Source: Gammaproteobacteria bacterium (lineage in GTDB: Bacteria; Pseudomonadota; Gammaproteobacteria; Pseudomonadales; Azotimanducaceae). From it: a stretch of 59,326 nucleotides of DNA. Position 1 is the stretch's first letter; the number at the start of each line of letters is the position of its first letter. The stretch covers positions 1 to 59,326 of the forward strand of contig PAFU01000043.1 of NCBI GenBank assembly GCA_002704225.1, in the 5' to 3' direction. A model generated the notes under the pieces. It made no database searches, was not told where the DNA came from, and was given only the letters and a program-made list of their open reading frames with translations. Both the position numbers and the translations under genes were made by a program. Of this stretch, positions 1 through 8,141 are shown piece by piece.

Positions 1-288
1 CTCTCCACCCGGGGGAACAGTGCGCCTTATGATGGCGTTTTCTGGCTTGAACAGGTTAGAACCAGCAAGCCGATGCCGCGATTCAAAGCTGCGCGTGATC
101 AGGAAAGTGAGGAAGTGGGCCTACCCTAAACGGGCAGGCGTAAAAACTTTCACCCGAGCGGGTAACGGATTCGTTTCATTGTAGTGGCCCTTCCTCACAC
201 GGCCTCCGGATTTGGCGCGGTTGACGGTACCGGTCGATAAATTCACACTCTAGAACATCATCGTTGAACACTGTCGAGTGAGCGGAAT
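1..288. other. left flank, no confident gene
   Basis: No gene is convincing here. On the plus strand, frame 1 is open from base 1 to a TAA at 127-129 (42 codons), so this may be the 3' end of a gene beginning outside the window. Frame 2 is also open to about base 182, which weakens that reading. Bases 130-288 show no terminator or repeat and would hold the promoter of the SnoaL-like gene. Confidence 0.3.
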
Positions 289-729
289 ATGGCCATGTCA
301 CCTTATACTCTGACAACTGCTGATCGGGTGGAGATTCACGAACTTCCGGGGCGATATGGAGATGCGATCGATGATCGAGATTGGGCGAGACTCGATACCG
401 TATTCACTCAGGATGCTGTGTTCGATCTAACCGGTGTTGGCTCCCGGGTCTGCAATGGTCTCGACGACATAAAGGCCTTTATGGAATCGGAGGCCGCTCA
501 TCCCCGAACTCACATGATGACCAACATTTATGCCGAATCGGATGAACACGGCATTGAGCTTCGTTTTCGCATCGTGGCATTGATTGGCAAGGGCTTAACC
601 TCAACTGGCAGCTACTACGACAAACTTGTTAAAACCGATAACGGCTGGCGCACCTATCACCGATATGTTTCGAGCCGACGTCGTGACAAGCGCGATGCAG
701 AAGTTGATCTGAAGGGTATTTCGCTTTAA
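289..729 (+). CDS. SnoaL-like / NTF2-fold protein
   Basis: This 146-residue protein fits the SnoaL-like branch of the NTF2 superfamily, small cone-shaped proteins that serve as isomerases, hydratases or dehydratases or as ring-hydroxylating dioxygenase beta-like subunits. The family pattern is visible: an N-terminal helix, then the segment RDWARLDTVFTQDAVFDL at about residues 31-48, a mid-protein run of histidines (HPRTHMM) and a C-terminal beta sheet with the W-R-x-Y-H-R-Y motif. The whole family length is present. A purine-rich stretch (gagtgagcgga) precedes the ATG, and a second ATG lies two codons downstream. It stands alone, convergent with the next gene. The family is assigned with fair confidence, but no reaction can be assigned. 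Confidence 0.75.
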   Translation: MAMSPYTLTTADRVEIHELPGRYGDAIDDRDWARLDTVFTQDAVFDLTGVGSRVCNGLDDIKAFMESEAAHPRTHMMTNIYAESDEHGIELRFRIVALIGKGLTSTGSYYDKLVKTDNGWRTYHRYVSSRRRDKRDAEVDLKGISL

Positions 730-811
730 GACCAAGGATGGCAGCCGTAAGCGCAGTTTACAGTCTCTACCGGAATCTTTATCAGGTCCACTCAGAGGAC
801 AGAATAAGTCG

Positions 812-2269
812 TCAGGCGTCTCGTTCGCCTCTATTCCCCAGTTCCCGGCGCGCTAATCCACGCACAATTCGTGAGTGCAACTGCATGTCTAGTGGGTAGA
901 ACAGAATAACGAGCGCTGACAGTGCGCTCGCTGCGGCGGGAATCAAGAATGCAGACGCGCGAATGCCCTGTAAGGTCTCTGCGGATTGATCGATACCTGC
1001 CGTATAGCCTATTGCGCTTAGCAGCAGACCGATCATGCCGACACCGAGGCCAGAGCCCGCCTTGCTGATCAATTGGCTCAGCCCAAACACAATGCCATCG
1101 TCACGCACTCTGCTGCGCCACTGACCATATTCCACAGTATCCGGCAGCATGGACCAGAACATGACAGCCACCGCGCCGCCCATGATTCCATTGCAAAAGG
1201 CGAGCGCCGTTAAGGTAACCACCGCTTTTACGTCGAAGAAAAATAGCGCTAGATTTAGCAGCGCAGCGCCACTTGCTCCAATGACCCAAACCCACCTCTT
1301 AGAAAGCCGTCTTGCTATCAGAGTCCAGAGTGGAATGCCGATTCCTGCGCCTAAAATCCCAATTGACATCACCTCAGACACACTGTCGGGATGTCCGGCA
1401 TAGTAGTTTATGTAGTAGACAATTGATTTGCCGCCGATGGCGGAGCCGATAACGCCGATAAAAGAAGCACCGCATAAAATCCAGAATGCGCGGTTGTGGC
1501 GCAGGAAAGAAAGCGTTTGCCGACTTGTGACAGTTTGGCGGCTTGCAAGTCTGACTTCTTCCGATGTGGTAAGGAAAATCACCACCATCATCACCGAAGA
1601 CAGCAGGGCATAGACGCCAGCGACCTGCACAAAGCCCTCGCGCATGTCGCCGTTGCCAAAGTAACTTGCCAGTTTGAGCATGGTCGCTGCGGTAACAACG
1701 CCGCCGACCATAGCCGCGATCATTCTAACACCGGCCATGGTGCCGCGTTCCTGACTGTTGTGCGTCAACGCCGCCGCTAAAGAAGAGTAAGGTACCGAAG
1801 CTACGGTATAGGCTGTTCGGAAGATCGTATGCGTCACCACACACGCGATGATCACATGATCTGGGAACCAGATCGGAGCGGCAAACATACCCACAAAACT
1901 GAGCCCCATCAGCGGAGCCCCAAACAAGATATAGGGTCGGAATTTGCCGAAACGGGAACGTGTTCGAGTGACAATCCACCCCATCAACGGGTCAGACACT
2001 CCGTCCCAGATGACGGGCAGCATAATGATCAGCCCTGCCACGGCCGGGTCGATGTTCAGAACATCGGTGTAGTAGTAGAGCAGGTATAAGTTCAGACCAG
2101 CGAAATACAGATTGAAGCCAAAATCACCTGAGCCGTAACCCAAAGTGGTCACCCAACTCACATTTTTGACACCGTTTCCTGATGCCATGTCTTTCAAGTT
2201 ATGGTCCAAGGTTCTGGCTTCTCTCACGTTATCTTGGCAGCGGGGGTCCTGAGCATAAGGCGATTGCAT
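812..2269 (-). CDS. GPH-family sugar:cation symporter (MFS)
   Basis: A 12-helix inner-membrane carrier of the glycoside-pentoside-hexuronide family (MelB/XynP-like), which couples sugar uptake to Na+ or H+. The family signature is clear: a YGxGDFGFNL start to helix 1, then DGVSDPLMGW (about residues 89-98) followed by RTRSRFGKFRPYILFGAP, the conserved helix 2-3 loop. The length of 485 is normal for the family. The first 27 residues do not look conserved, so the ATG at 2188 (MASGNG) is an alternative start. It is divergent from the GST-like gene. Several glycosidase genes occur elsewhere in the window (GH43, GH3), which makes a sugar substrate reasonable, but it is not linked to them. Confidence 0.85.
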   Translation of the reverse strand: MQSPYAQDPRCQDNVREARTLDHNLKDMASGNGVKNVSWVTTLGYGSGDFGFNLYFAGLNLYLLYYYTDVLNIDPAVAGLIIMLPVIWDGVSDPLMGWIVTRTRSRFGKFRPYILFGAPLMGLSFVGMFAAPIWFPDHVIIACVVTHTIFRTAYTVASVPYSSLAAALTHNSQERGTMAGVRMIAAMVGGVVTAATMLKLASYFGNGDMREGFVQVAGVYALLSSVMMVVIFLTTSEEVRLASRQTVTSRQTLSFLRHNRAFWILCGASFIGVIGSAIGGKSIVYYINYYAGHPDSVSEVMSIGILGAGIGIPLWTLIARRLSKRWVWVIGASGAALLNLALFFFDVKAVVTLTALAFCNGIMGGAVAVMFWSMLPDTVEYGQWRSRVRDDGIVFGLSQLISKAGSGLGVGMIGLLLSAIGYTAGIDQSAETLQGIRASAFLIPAAASALSALVILFYPLDMQLHSRIVRGLARRELGNRGERDA

Positions 2270-2435
2270 CTAAATTTCTTGGGAATCGTTGCGTCGGGTG
2301 AATCTGGGGCAAGGCAGTGGCAACGCCGCGATTCAAATCGTTTTGCCCTAAGTAGTACACTCTGGAAGCATGCCGCCGGAGCAGCACCTAACCAGCACCT
2401 AATTGAACGAATTGGAACGTGAGAAAAATCAAACT

Positions 2436-3251
2436 ATGAACAATGAAAACACATCGGACAGCCCGCATTTCATATCGTTAAACGAAGCCGCGGAGATGAC
2501 CAAGGGGACTCGAATAACCTTTATTCCCGGCGTACAAGCACTGTATGCGGAGGCACTGAAAAATATCTGTTTTGTCAAAAACATACCGGTCATCAGGGCG
2601 TTGCACCCGGTGATGGGTATCGACAAAGACACAGGAGAGGATCGGCAGGCGCGGTTGTACGAACTGACCAGCCAGACGGGTTTGCCTACGATGTTTCATG
2701 ATGAAGAGCGTCCGCGCAACGTCTGGACGGAGCAACTTGCCCTTGCAGAAAGAATCGGCGGCTCGGGCAGCCCGTCGCTGATTCCCGCCAGTTTTGAACA
2801 GCGAGTCGAAATGTTCGGTCTTTGTGCCGTCGTCTTGGGTGAAGACGGTTTGGTATGGAACATGAGGATTTTGAACGACGGCCCGTTGAGTCGAAAGTAC
2901 GGATTCAGTGATGACGCGAGTGCAGCAGCACCCGCAAAAATTGCCGAGGTAATCACCTTGATCGACACTTGCCTGCAGCGACAGGCCGAGCAAGGGTCGC
3001 CCTATCTCGTCGGCGACGCGCTGACAGCAGCAGATGTCTATTGGGCGACGATGAGTATGTGCGTGACGGCTACCCCGCCAGAAATTATGCCGGTGACCCA
3101 GCAAAACAAGGGAATGCTGAAATTCTTTGCCGCCAATTCGCAACTGCCGATGATCGCCAATGTACTTTCAAAGCGCATAGAAGATCATCAACGTTACATA
3201 TTAACCACCTATTGTGAGACGCCAGCTGTTCTGGGTGGCGATCCTTTGTAG
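2436..3251 (+). CDS. glutathione S-transferase-like protein
   Basis: A cytosolic protein of about 271 residues resembling the thioredoxin-fold plus all-helical architecture of glutathione S-transferases. The N-terminal part contains a beta-alpha-beta segment with a TGLPTMFHDEERPRN stretch at the position of the cis-proline loop. The C-terminal part carries the helical-domain motif SPYLVGDALTAADVYWATM, equivalent to the N-capping box and hydrophobic staple. The open frame extends upstream to a TTG at 2403, but the ATG at 2436 follows a purine-rich GTGAGAAAAA stretch and is preferred. The N-domain is divergent and no catalytic Tyr, Ser or Cys is obvious, so glutathione conjugation is not demonstrated. 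Confidence 0.65.
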   Translation: MNNENTSDSPHFISLNEAAEMTKGTRITFIPGVQALYAEALKNICFVKNIPVIRALHPVMGIDKDTGEDRQARLYELTSQTGLPTMFHDEERPRNVWTEQLALAERIGGSGSPSLIPASFEQRVEMFGLCAVVLGEDGLVWNMRILNDGPLSRKYGFSDDASAAAPAKIAEVITLIDTCLQRQAEQGSPYLVGDALTAADVYWATMSMCVTATPPEIMPVTQQNKGMLKFFAANSQLPMIANVLSKRIEDHQRYILTTYCETPAVLGGDPL

Positions 3252-3398
3252 CGGTGACACACGGCGAACATGACACGGGGAGCACTTGCCGTCGATCCTA
3301 TTCGCCTGTTCGGCGCAGCAGTCCGGCTCATTTTGTGCTGTGTAATCGCAGGGCCTGAAATGCGGCAACCTTTGTTGGGAGATAGCTAATTGAGAAAC

Positions 3399-5399
3399 AT
3401 GAGTAAACGGGTGTCAGGCTCCACTGTGGTTATTGCGCTGATGACAATGGTCTTTGGCTGTTCTGAAGGAGAGGGCACAAGCGAGAGCCATAAAACGGCG
3501 ATGACTGAAGCGCCTGCGGTACAAGCTCCCTCCGTGCGGGCTGCGCTTGAAAGCACGCGTTACGCCTATTTCGGCGACCTCCACGTTCACACCGCGTATT
3601 CCATGGATGCCTTTCAGTTCGGCACCTTGGCGACACCCGATGACGCTTATCGCTATGCCAAGGGAGAGGCGATTAGGCACCCGGCAGGCTTTGACATGCA
3701 GCTCGAGCGTCCTTTGGACTTCTATGCGGTAACCGATCACGGCATTTATCTCGGCGTGGTCAGGGCAGGGGCGGATACCTCAACGGAAATTTCTGGGTAT
3801 CCGGCGATGCAGTCGATCCACAACCTAAACGCCGCTGAAAACCTGACGCTTGAGAGCGTTCCCTCACGCAACTTCCGTGCTTGGATTGGTCAGTTCAGAC
3901 GGGCAATGGCAGGTTCGGAACCTTTGAAGGCAGAGGTGGAACGCGTCATGCGAAGCGCTTGGGCTGATGAGATTCAAGCGGCGGACCGTCATTACCAGCC
4001 CGGTAAGTTCACCACCTTTGCCGCCTACGAGTTCTCAACCACGAAGCCGGACGGCGGCAGCATGCACCGCAACGTGGTTTTTCGAGGCACTGACGATTTG
4101 CCTGGGATGCCCTTTAGTCGGCTCGATTCGCTGGACCCAGAAGACTTGTGGGACTGGATGGACAATCTCAGAGAAGAAAAGGGCGTTGATAGTCTGGCGA
4201 TCCCGCACAATTCCAACAAGTCTAATGGACAGATGTTTGCTCTAACGACTTGGGCAGGCGACCCCATGACGCTGGAGCACAACGAAAAACGTATGCGTAA
4301 CGAACCCTTGGTGGAAATCACCCAAGTCAAGGGCACATCGGAAACGCACCCGGCGCTGTCGATGAACGATGAATGGGCCGGTTTTGAAATCGATCCCTAT
4401 GTGGCCGGTGGTGGCGGCTTGAGAATCGCTAAACCAGCCGGTGGTTATGTGCGTGATGCGATGAAACAGGGACTGGTGCTGGAGTCAGAGGGTCTGGGTA
4501 ATCCGTTCCAATATGGATTTATCGGATCGTCTGATACGCATACCGGAGCAGGTTCCTTTGATGAATCCAATTTCTTCTCAAAGGTAGGACTTCTGGACTC
4601 CACCCCGGCATTGCGCGGATTTGTGCCGATCAGCGACGAGGACTTGGAGGTTCTGCAACTCCTTGATGCGGACGAATCCACGTTCTATGTCGGGCCCGAT
4701 GGCAGGCGATATCTGTTGGCCAGAGCCTCGGTCTACGGCGCCTCTGGTTTGGCGGCAGTATGGGCAGAGCAGAACACGCGAGAGTCCATCTACGATGCCT
4801 TTCGTCGTAAGGAGACGTTTGCCACATCAGGCCCGCGCATGCGCGTGCGCTTTTTTGCTGGCTACGACCTTGATGCTGGGATGCTGAGCGCCGCCGATGG
4901 TATGGCTTATGCCTATGCGGGAGGCGTTCCGATGGGCAGCGATTTGATGGCCAAGAGCGAAGACACGCCTGCGTTTATGGTGTGGGCTGCGAGAGACGCG
5001 ATGTCCGCCCCGCTGCAGCGAGTGCAAATCATCAAGGGCTGGGTTGCCGAGGGTGAAACCCATGAGCGGGTATATGATGTTGGTTGCTCGGATGGCCTTG
5101 CCGTCGACCCAGTGACTCATCGTTGTCCGGACAACGATGCCAAAGTGAATGTAGCGGATTGCGCCATTTCTGCTGATCGAGGCGCCAGCGAACTGAAGGC
5201 GCTGTGGCAGGACCCAGAATTCGACCATACGCAAAAAGCATTTTATTACGCGAGGGTTCTGGAAAATCCAACCTGTCGATGGTCGACCTGGGACGCCATA
5301 CGCGCCGGTGTCCCACCTCGGGAAGACGTTGGCGTGTTGATTCAAGAAAGAGCTTGGTCTTCGCCGATCTGGCTGACGCCGCCTGAGGGCAAGGGGTAG
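3399..5399 (+). CDS. DUF3604 family lipoprotein
   Basis: A 666-residue DUF3604 protein. It opens with a basic n-region, a hydrophobic stretch and a lipobox ending VFGC, so it is probably a membrane-anchored lipoprotein facing the periplasm. The diagnostic motif YFGDLHVHTAYSMDAF follows at about residues 60-75. Further histidine/acidic clusters are TDHG, IPHNSNKSNG and GSSDTHTG, the layout of a PHP-like metal-binding barrel. The C-terminal third contains four cysteines in a DVGCSDG...HRCPDN region. The family is common in marine heterotrophs, often near sulfatases, and its activity is not established. The ATG at 3399 is preferred over an upstream TTG at 3390. Standing alone with about 100 bp on each side, it is probably monocistronic. 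Confidence 0.85.
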   Translation: MSKRVSGSTVVIALMTMVFGCSEGEGTSESHKTAMTEAPAVQAPSVRAALESTRYAYFGDLHVHTAYSMDAFQFGTLATPDDAYRYAKGEAIRHPAGFDMQLERPLDFYAVTDHGIYLGVVRAGADTSTEISGYPAMQSIHNLNAAENLTLESVPSRNFRAWIGQFRRAMAGSEPLKAEVERVMRSAWADEIQAADRHYQPGKFTTFAAYEFSTTKPDGGSMHRNVVFRGTDDLPGMPFSRLDSLDPEDLWDWMDNLREEKGVDSLAIPHNSNKSNGQMFALTTWAGDPMTLEHNEKRMRNEPLVEITQVKGTSETHPALSMNDEWAGFEIDPYVAGGGGLRIAKPAGGYVRDAMKQGLVLESEGLGNPFQYGFIGSSDTHTGAGSFDESNFFSKVGLLDSTPALRGFVPISDEDLEVLQLLDADESTFYVGPDGRRYLLARASVYGASGLAAVWAEQNTRESIYDAFRRKETFATSGPRMRVRFFAGYDLDAGMLSAADGMAYAYAGGVPMGSDLMAKSEDTPAFMVWAARDAMSAPLQRVQIIKGWVAEGETHERVYDVGCSDGLAVDPVTHRCPDNDAKVNVADCAISADRGASELKALWQDPEFDHTQKAFYYARVLENPTCRWSTWDAIRAGVPPREDVGVLIQERAWSSPIWLTPPEGKG

Positions 5400-5514
5400 C
5401 AATCTCATTCGCTTCAGGGACTCGCGACCAGATCGGTACACAGATAGTTTTTGCTTCTACCCGTTGCTACTGTAGTTTAGCTCCTCATATTCACTACAGG
5501 TTTTGCGGGGATTC

Positions 5515-6492
5515 ATGCAGTACAACAAGCTCGGACAGCTGTTCGATGTCGGCGCGTATACCCTGGGCGGCGGCGGAATCGGTCAGGTATGGGGTGAGAC
5601 CAACCGGGAAGAAGCTGTCGCAACCGTGCGCGAAGCCTACGACGCCGGCATTACGTTGTTCGATATGGCCCCGCTTTATGGCAACGGAGAGGCAGAACGG
5701 GTGATGGGTTTGGCGTTCCCTGATGGTTACCCTGCCGATGTGCGTCTCACCACCAAGTGCATGGTGGGTGCAATTGCCCGAGAAGAGATCGAAGCGCGTT
5801 TAGTCGGTTCTTTGACGGAAAGTTTTGAACGGCTCGGTCGCGACTATGTGGATGTGTATGTTCTGCATGGATACATTATCCCGGATGGCTGGCAGGACAC
5901 AATTCGAGTCAGGGCGCTACCCCATATCGCCGTGGAATATTCAACCTACCGAGATGTCGTCATCCCCATATTCGAATCGTTGATCGCCGCAGGGAAAATA
6001 GGGGCTTTTGGCATTACGGCGGCGAGTACCCAAGGCACCAACCTGGCGGCCATCGAAGGTGTGCCTAGCCCGGGGCTGGTTCAGTGCATTACCAATGTGC
6101 TCGACTCCCCAGGCAGTATGGCCATCACTACCGAGACGCCTGCACCACGAGAGGTGGTTCGCGTCGCCAAAGAACAGGGCGTGGGTGTGATGGGGATTCG
6201 CGCCGTTGCCGCTGGTGCGTTGACCGCGCAAGTGGATCGGACCGTTAAACCGGACTCCGGTGAAGCCAAGGATTTCGTAAGGGCCGAACCGTTTCGCAGG
6301 CTTGCCAGCGACATGAATACATCGCCGGCAGCACTGGCGCATCGCTATGCCTTGTCGATGCCCGGGGTCGACACGGTTGTTCTAGGGGTCAAAAACCGTG
6401 AGGAACTCGCGGAATGCTTGCAGGCTGAGGCATTGCCTCGGTTTACCGAGGACGAAATGAAAACCATCGAACAGCACGCAGGAGGCTCATAA
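5515..6492 (+). CDS. aldo/keto reductase
   Basis: An NAD(P)H-dependent aldo/keto reductase of the (beta/alpha)8-barrel family, 325 residues. All four catalytic residues are visible: Asp50 and Tyr55 in FDMAPLYGNGEAE, Lys81 in LTTKCMVG and His118 in VYVLHGY. The C-terminal half carries the usual cofactor region (VMGIRAVAAGAL, then VLGVKNREELAE). The start at ATG 5515 lies four bases after a GCGGGG stretch; an in-frame TTG at 5503 is less likely. It is the first gene of a probable operon with a small open frame and the selenoprotein candidate downstream (GGAGG at 6481-6485, TAATG overlap). The substrate is not predictable; the VLHGYIIPDGWQDTIRV insert differs from classical AKRs. Confidence 0.85.
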   Translation: MQYNKLGQLFDVGAYTLGGGGIGQVWGETNREEAVATVREAYDAGITLFDMAPLYGNGEAERVMGLAFPDGYPADVRLTTKCMVGAIAREEIEARLVGSLTESFERLGRDYVDVYVLHGYIIPDGWQDTIRVRALPHIAVEYSTYRDVVIPIFESLIAAGKIGAFGITAASTQGTNLAAIEGVPSPGLVQCITNVLDSPGSMAITTETPAPREVVRVAKEQGVGVMGIRAVAAGALTAQVDRTVKPDSGEAKDFVRAEPFRRLASDMNTSPAALAHRYALSMPGVDTVVLGVKNREELAECLQAEALPRFTEDEMKTIEQHAGGS

Positions 6493-6572
6493 TGGGTGTC
6501 TGTGTCTGCGACCGGGTAGTAGTAGCCTTAGGAGTAAGTGTCCACCGCAAAACGTGTAGGAGCGGCCTGTGA
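6492..6572 (+). CDS. possible 26-aa coupled small ORF
   Basis: A 26-codon frame starts at an ATG overlapping the stop of the aldo/keto reductase (TAATG), with GGAGG at 6481-6485 seven bases upstream. It ends in a TGA that overlaps the GTG start of the peroxiredoxin-like gene (GTGA). The peptide contains CVC and a short hydrophobic VVVALGVSV run. It may be a genuine small protein, a coupling peptide that carries ribosomes to the next gene, or chance. I recognise no family. Confidence 0.3.
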   Translation: MGVCVCDRVVVALGVSVHRKTCRSGL

Positions 6573-7303
6573 GCTTAACCCTGTCAGCAGTTGGGCTGTG
6601 TGTTCTGATCGTGGCTTGGACCGTGTGGCTCAAAAAAGCCTTTCGTCAGGCTTTGCCGAGAAATCTTCTTGGGTTCGCTGTGTCGATGTTTCTGGGTCTT
6701 GGTTTAGTCGCTTCCTCTTTTTTCTTTGAAGTTACGTCCCTGAGCGGCCTGATCGCCCTGCCTGCATTGGCTTTAGGTCTTTTTTGGTTCGCTTCAGCTG
6801 CGTTAGGCGGACAAAAAACGAACGTGCCCAAAATTGCCGTTGGGCAACCGCTCCCAGAGTTTTCGGCGCTAAACGAAGACGCCTCGATGTTTCGCAGTGG
6901 GGAAATGGAAGGCTCACCCTATTTACTTAAATTTTTTCGAGGTCATTGGTGACCTTACTGTGTGGCCGAGCTTAAACGCTGGCAAGAGCTTCGGTCGGAG
7001 CTCCAGATTTCACTCAACATGATTGCTGTATCACCGGATTCCCCCAAGGACATATCCAAGAGCAAGGGCCAACATGGGCTGCAGGCCCGAATGCTGTCGG
7101 ATCAGAGCTTAGCAGCGACCACTGCGTTGGGTTTAAAGAATGTGGGCACCAATATGCCTCCGCGTGCGCTGCCGGTACCAACGTCGATTTTAGTCAGTGG
7201 CGAAGGGATTGTGCTATGGATTGACCAAGCGGAGCACTATACGGATCGTTCTGATACCAGCGTCTTAAAGGCTGCGCTGGATACGTATTTAGACTGCACC
7301 TGA
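6569..7303 (+). CDS. peroxiredoxin-like selenoprotein candidate (in-frame UGA = Sec128)
   Basis: Read through the TGA at 6950-6952, this is a continuous 244-codon frame. Residues 1-80 form three predicted membrane helices (about 3-21, 33-53, 60-79). The basic loop between helices 1 and 2 and the basic segment after helix 3 suggest that the following domain faces the cytoplasm. Residues 85-244 are an AhpC/TSA-type peroxiredoxin-like domain. The active-site segment reads FFRGHW-[UGA]-PYC-VAEL, so the UGA sits exactly where family members carry the first cysteine of Cys-x-x-Cys; Cys131 is the resolving partner. The downstream 116 residues, including LPVPTSILVSGEGIV, are intact. The GTG start has AGGAG at 6558-6562. 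A SECIS-like hairpin follows the UGA. The alternative is a nonsense mutation, which would leave 127 residues without an active site. Confidence 0.8.
6963..6997 (+). promoter_or_regulatory. candidate bacterial SECIS hairpin
   Basis: Directly downstream of the in-frame UGA the mRNA can fold a stem: 6964-6969 pairs with 6991-6996, a bulged U at 6990, and 6970-6973 pairs with 6986-6989. A U-G pair at 6963/6997 can extend it. The 12-nt apical loop (6974-6985, AAACGCUGGCAA) contains G residues and begins 22 nt after the UGA, within the distance expected for bSECIS elements bound by SelB. The stem lies in coding sequence, as bacterial SECIS elements do. Folding was done by eye. Confidence 0.55.
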
Positions 7304-7339
7304 GGGTGCGATTCTGAACGTGTTCAAGTTGCTATCAAT

Positions 7340-8002
7340 ATGAAGCTGGATAAATCCTCGCAGCAAGGCGTTCGGTCGGATCTTGCCGATATTGTTGGGA
7401 CGCATTTTAGGTCTGAGTGGCAGCGCCCGATCGGTGCGCATTCGACAGCGGCCTTCGAGGCCGTTCGCGATCGGGTGGAGGCTTCGGCAGCACCTCTGAT
7501 CATCGATTCCTGCTGCGGCACCGGTGATAGCACACGTAATTTAGCTGCTGCGTTTGTCGATGCCTTGGTTCTTGGCGTCGATAAATCGGCGCATCGACTG
7601 GCGCGTCACCGGGATGGCGACGCGCAAAACTACATCATGCTGCGGGCAGACGTGAATGATTTTTGGCGGCTGGCAGTTGACGCGGGCTGGCGGCCGGCAC
7701 GGCACTATCTGTTGTATCCCAACCCCTATCCTAAGGCGGCTCAAATTCGCAAACGCTGGTACGCCTCGCCTGCCTTTCCTACCCTGATCAAACTTGGTGG
7801 AGTGCTCACGGTTCGTACCAATTGGGCTTTATATGCAGAAGAATTTGCGTGTGCGCTTGCTGTTGCCAACCGCAATGTCAGTCGTCGAATACTCATAAAT
7901 GAGCCGCCTGTTTCAGCATTTGAAACCAAGTATCAAGAGCGTGGCCACGACCTCTTTGAGGTGGTCAGTGATTTGAATGATCGTCGTACAGCCGCAGAGT
8001 GA
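7340..8002 (+). CDS. TrmB-like SAM-dependent methyltransferase
   Basis: A class I SAM methyltransferase of 220 residues. Motif I is IIDSCCGTGDSTRNLA (about 54-69), followed by the acidic GVDKS ribose-binding segment. The motif LLYPNPYPK...KRW and the later TNWALYAEEF match the layout of the tRNA (guanine-N7) methyltransferase family TrmB, where the first is normally DPWPKKRH-like. The C-terminus retains an F-E-T-K-Y-x-x-R-G segment, also TrmB-like. It therefore looks like a diverged TrmB paralogue; whether it still acts on tRNA G46 is unknown, and a canonical trmB may be elsewhere in the genome. It follows the selenoprotein candidate by 36 bp on the same strand, so cotranscription is likely. 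Confidence 0.7.
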   Translation: MKLDKSSQQGVRSDLADIVGTHFRSEWQRPIGAHSTAAFEAVRDRVEASAAPLIIDSCCGTGDSTRNLAAAFVDALVLGVDKSAHRLARHRDGDAQNYIMLRADVNDFWRLAVDAGWRPARHYLLYPNPYPKAAQIRKRWYASPAFPTLIKLGGVLTVRTNWALYAEEFACALAVANRNVSRRILINEPPVSAFETKYQERGHDLFEVVSDLNDRRTAAE

Positions 8003-8141
8003 ATGGGTCGCTTGGCCCGATGCGATTGTTCTTGGATAGATCGGTGGCGTATGTCATCTTTTGGTTAACACCTCAACCCAGCCTCTTTGAACCCTCTCGG
8101 GCGGCACCACAGCCAAGCCCTTTATTCGTTGGAGCCATGTC

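Noticed and set aside
6950-6952. Programmed frameshift or simple split gene as explanation for the TGA
   Set aside because: The downstream segment continues in the same frame, so no shift is needed; a new start at GTG 6962 would lack a ribosome site and the active-site cysteine pair.
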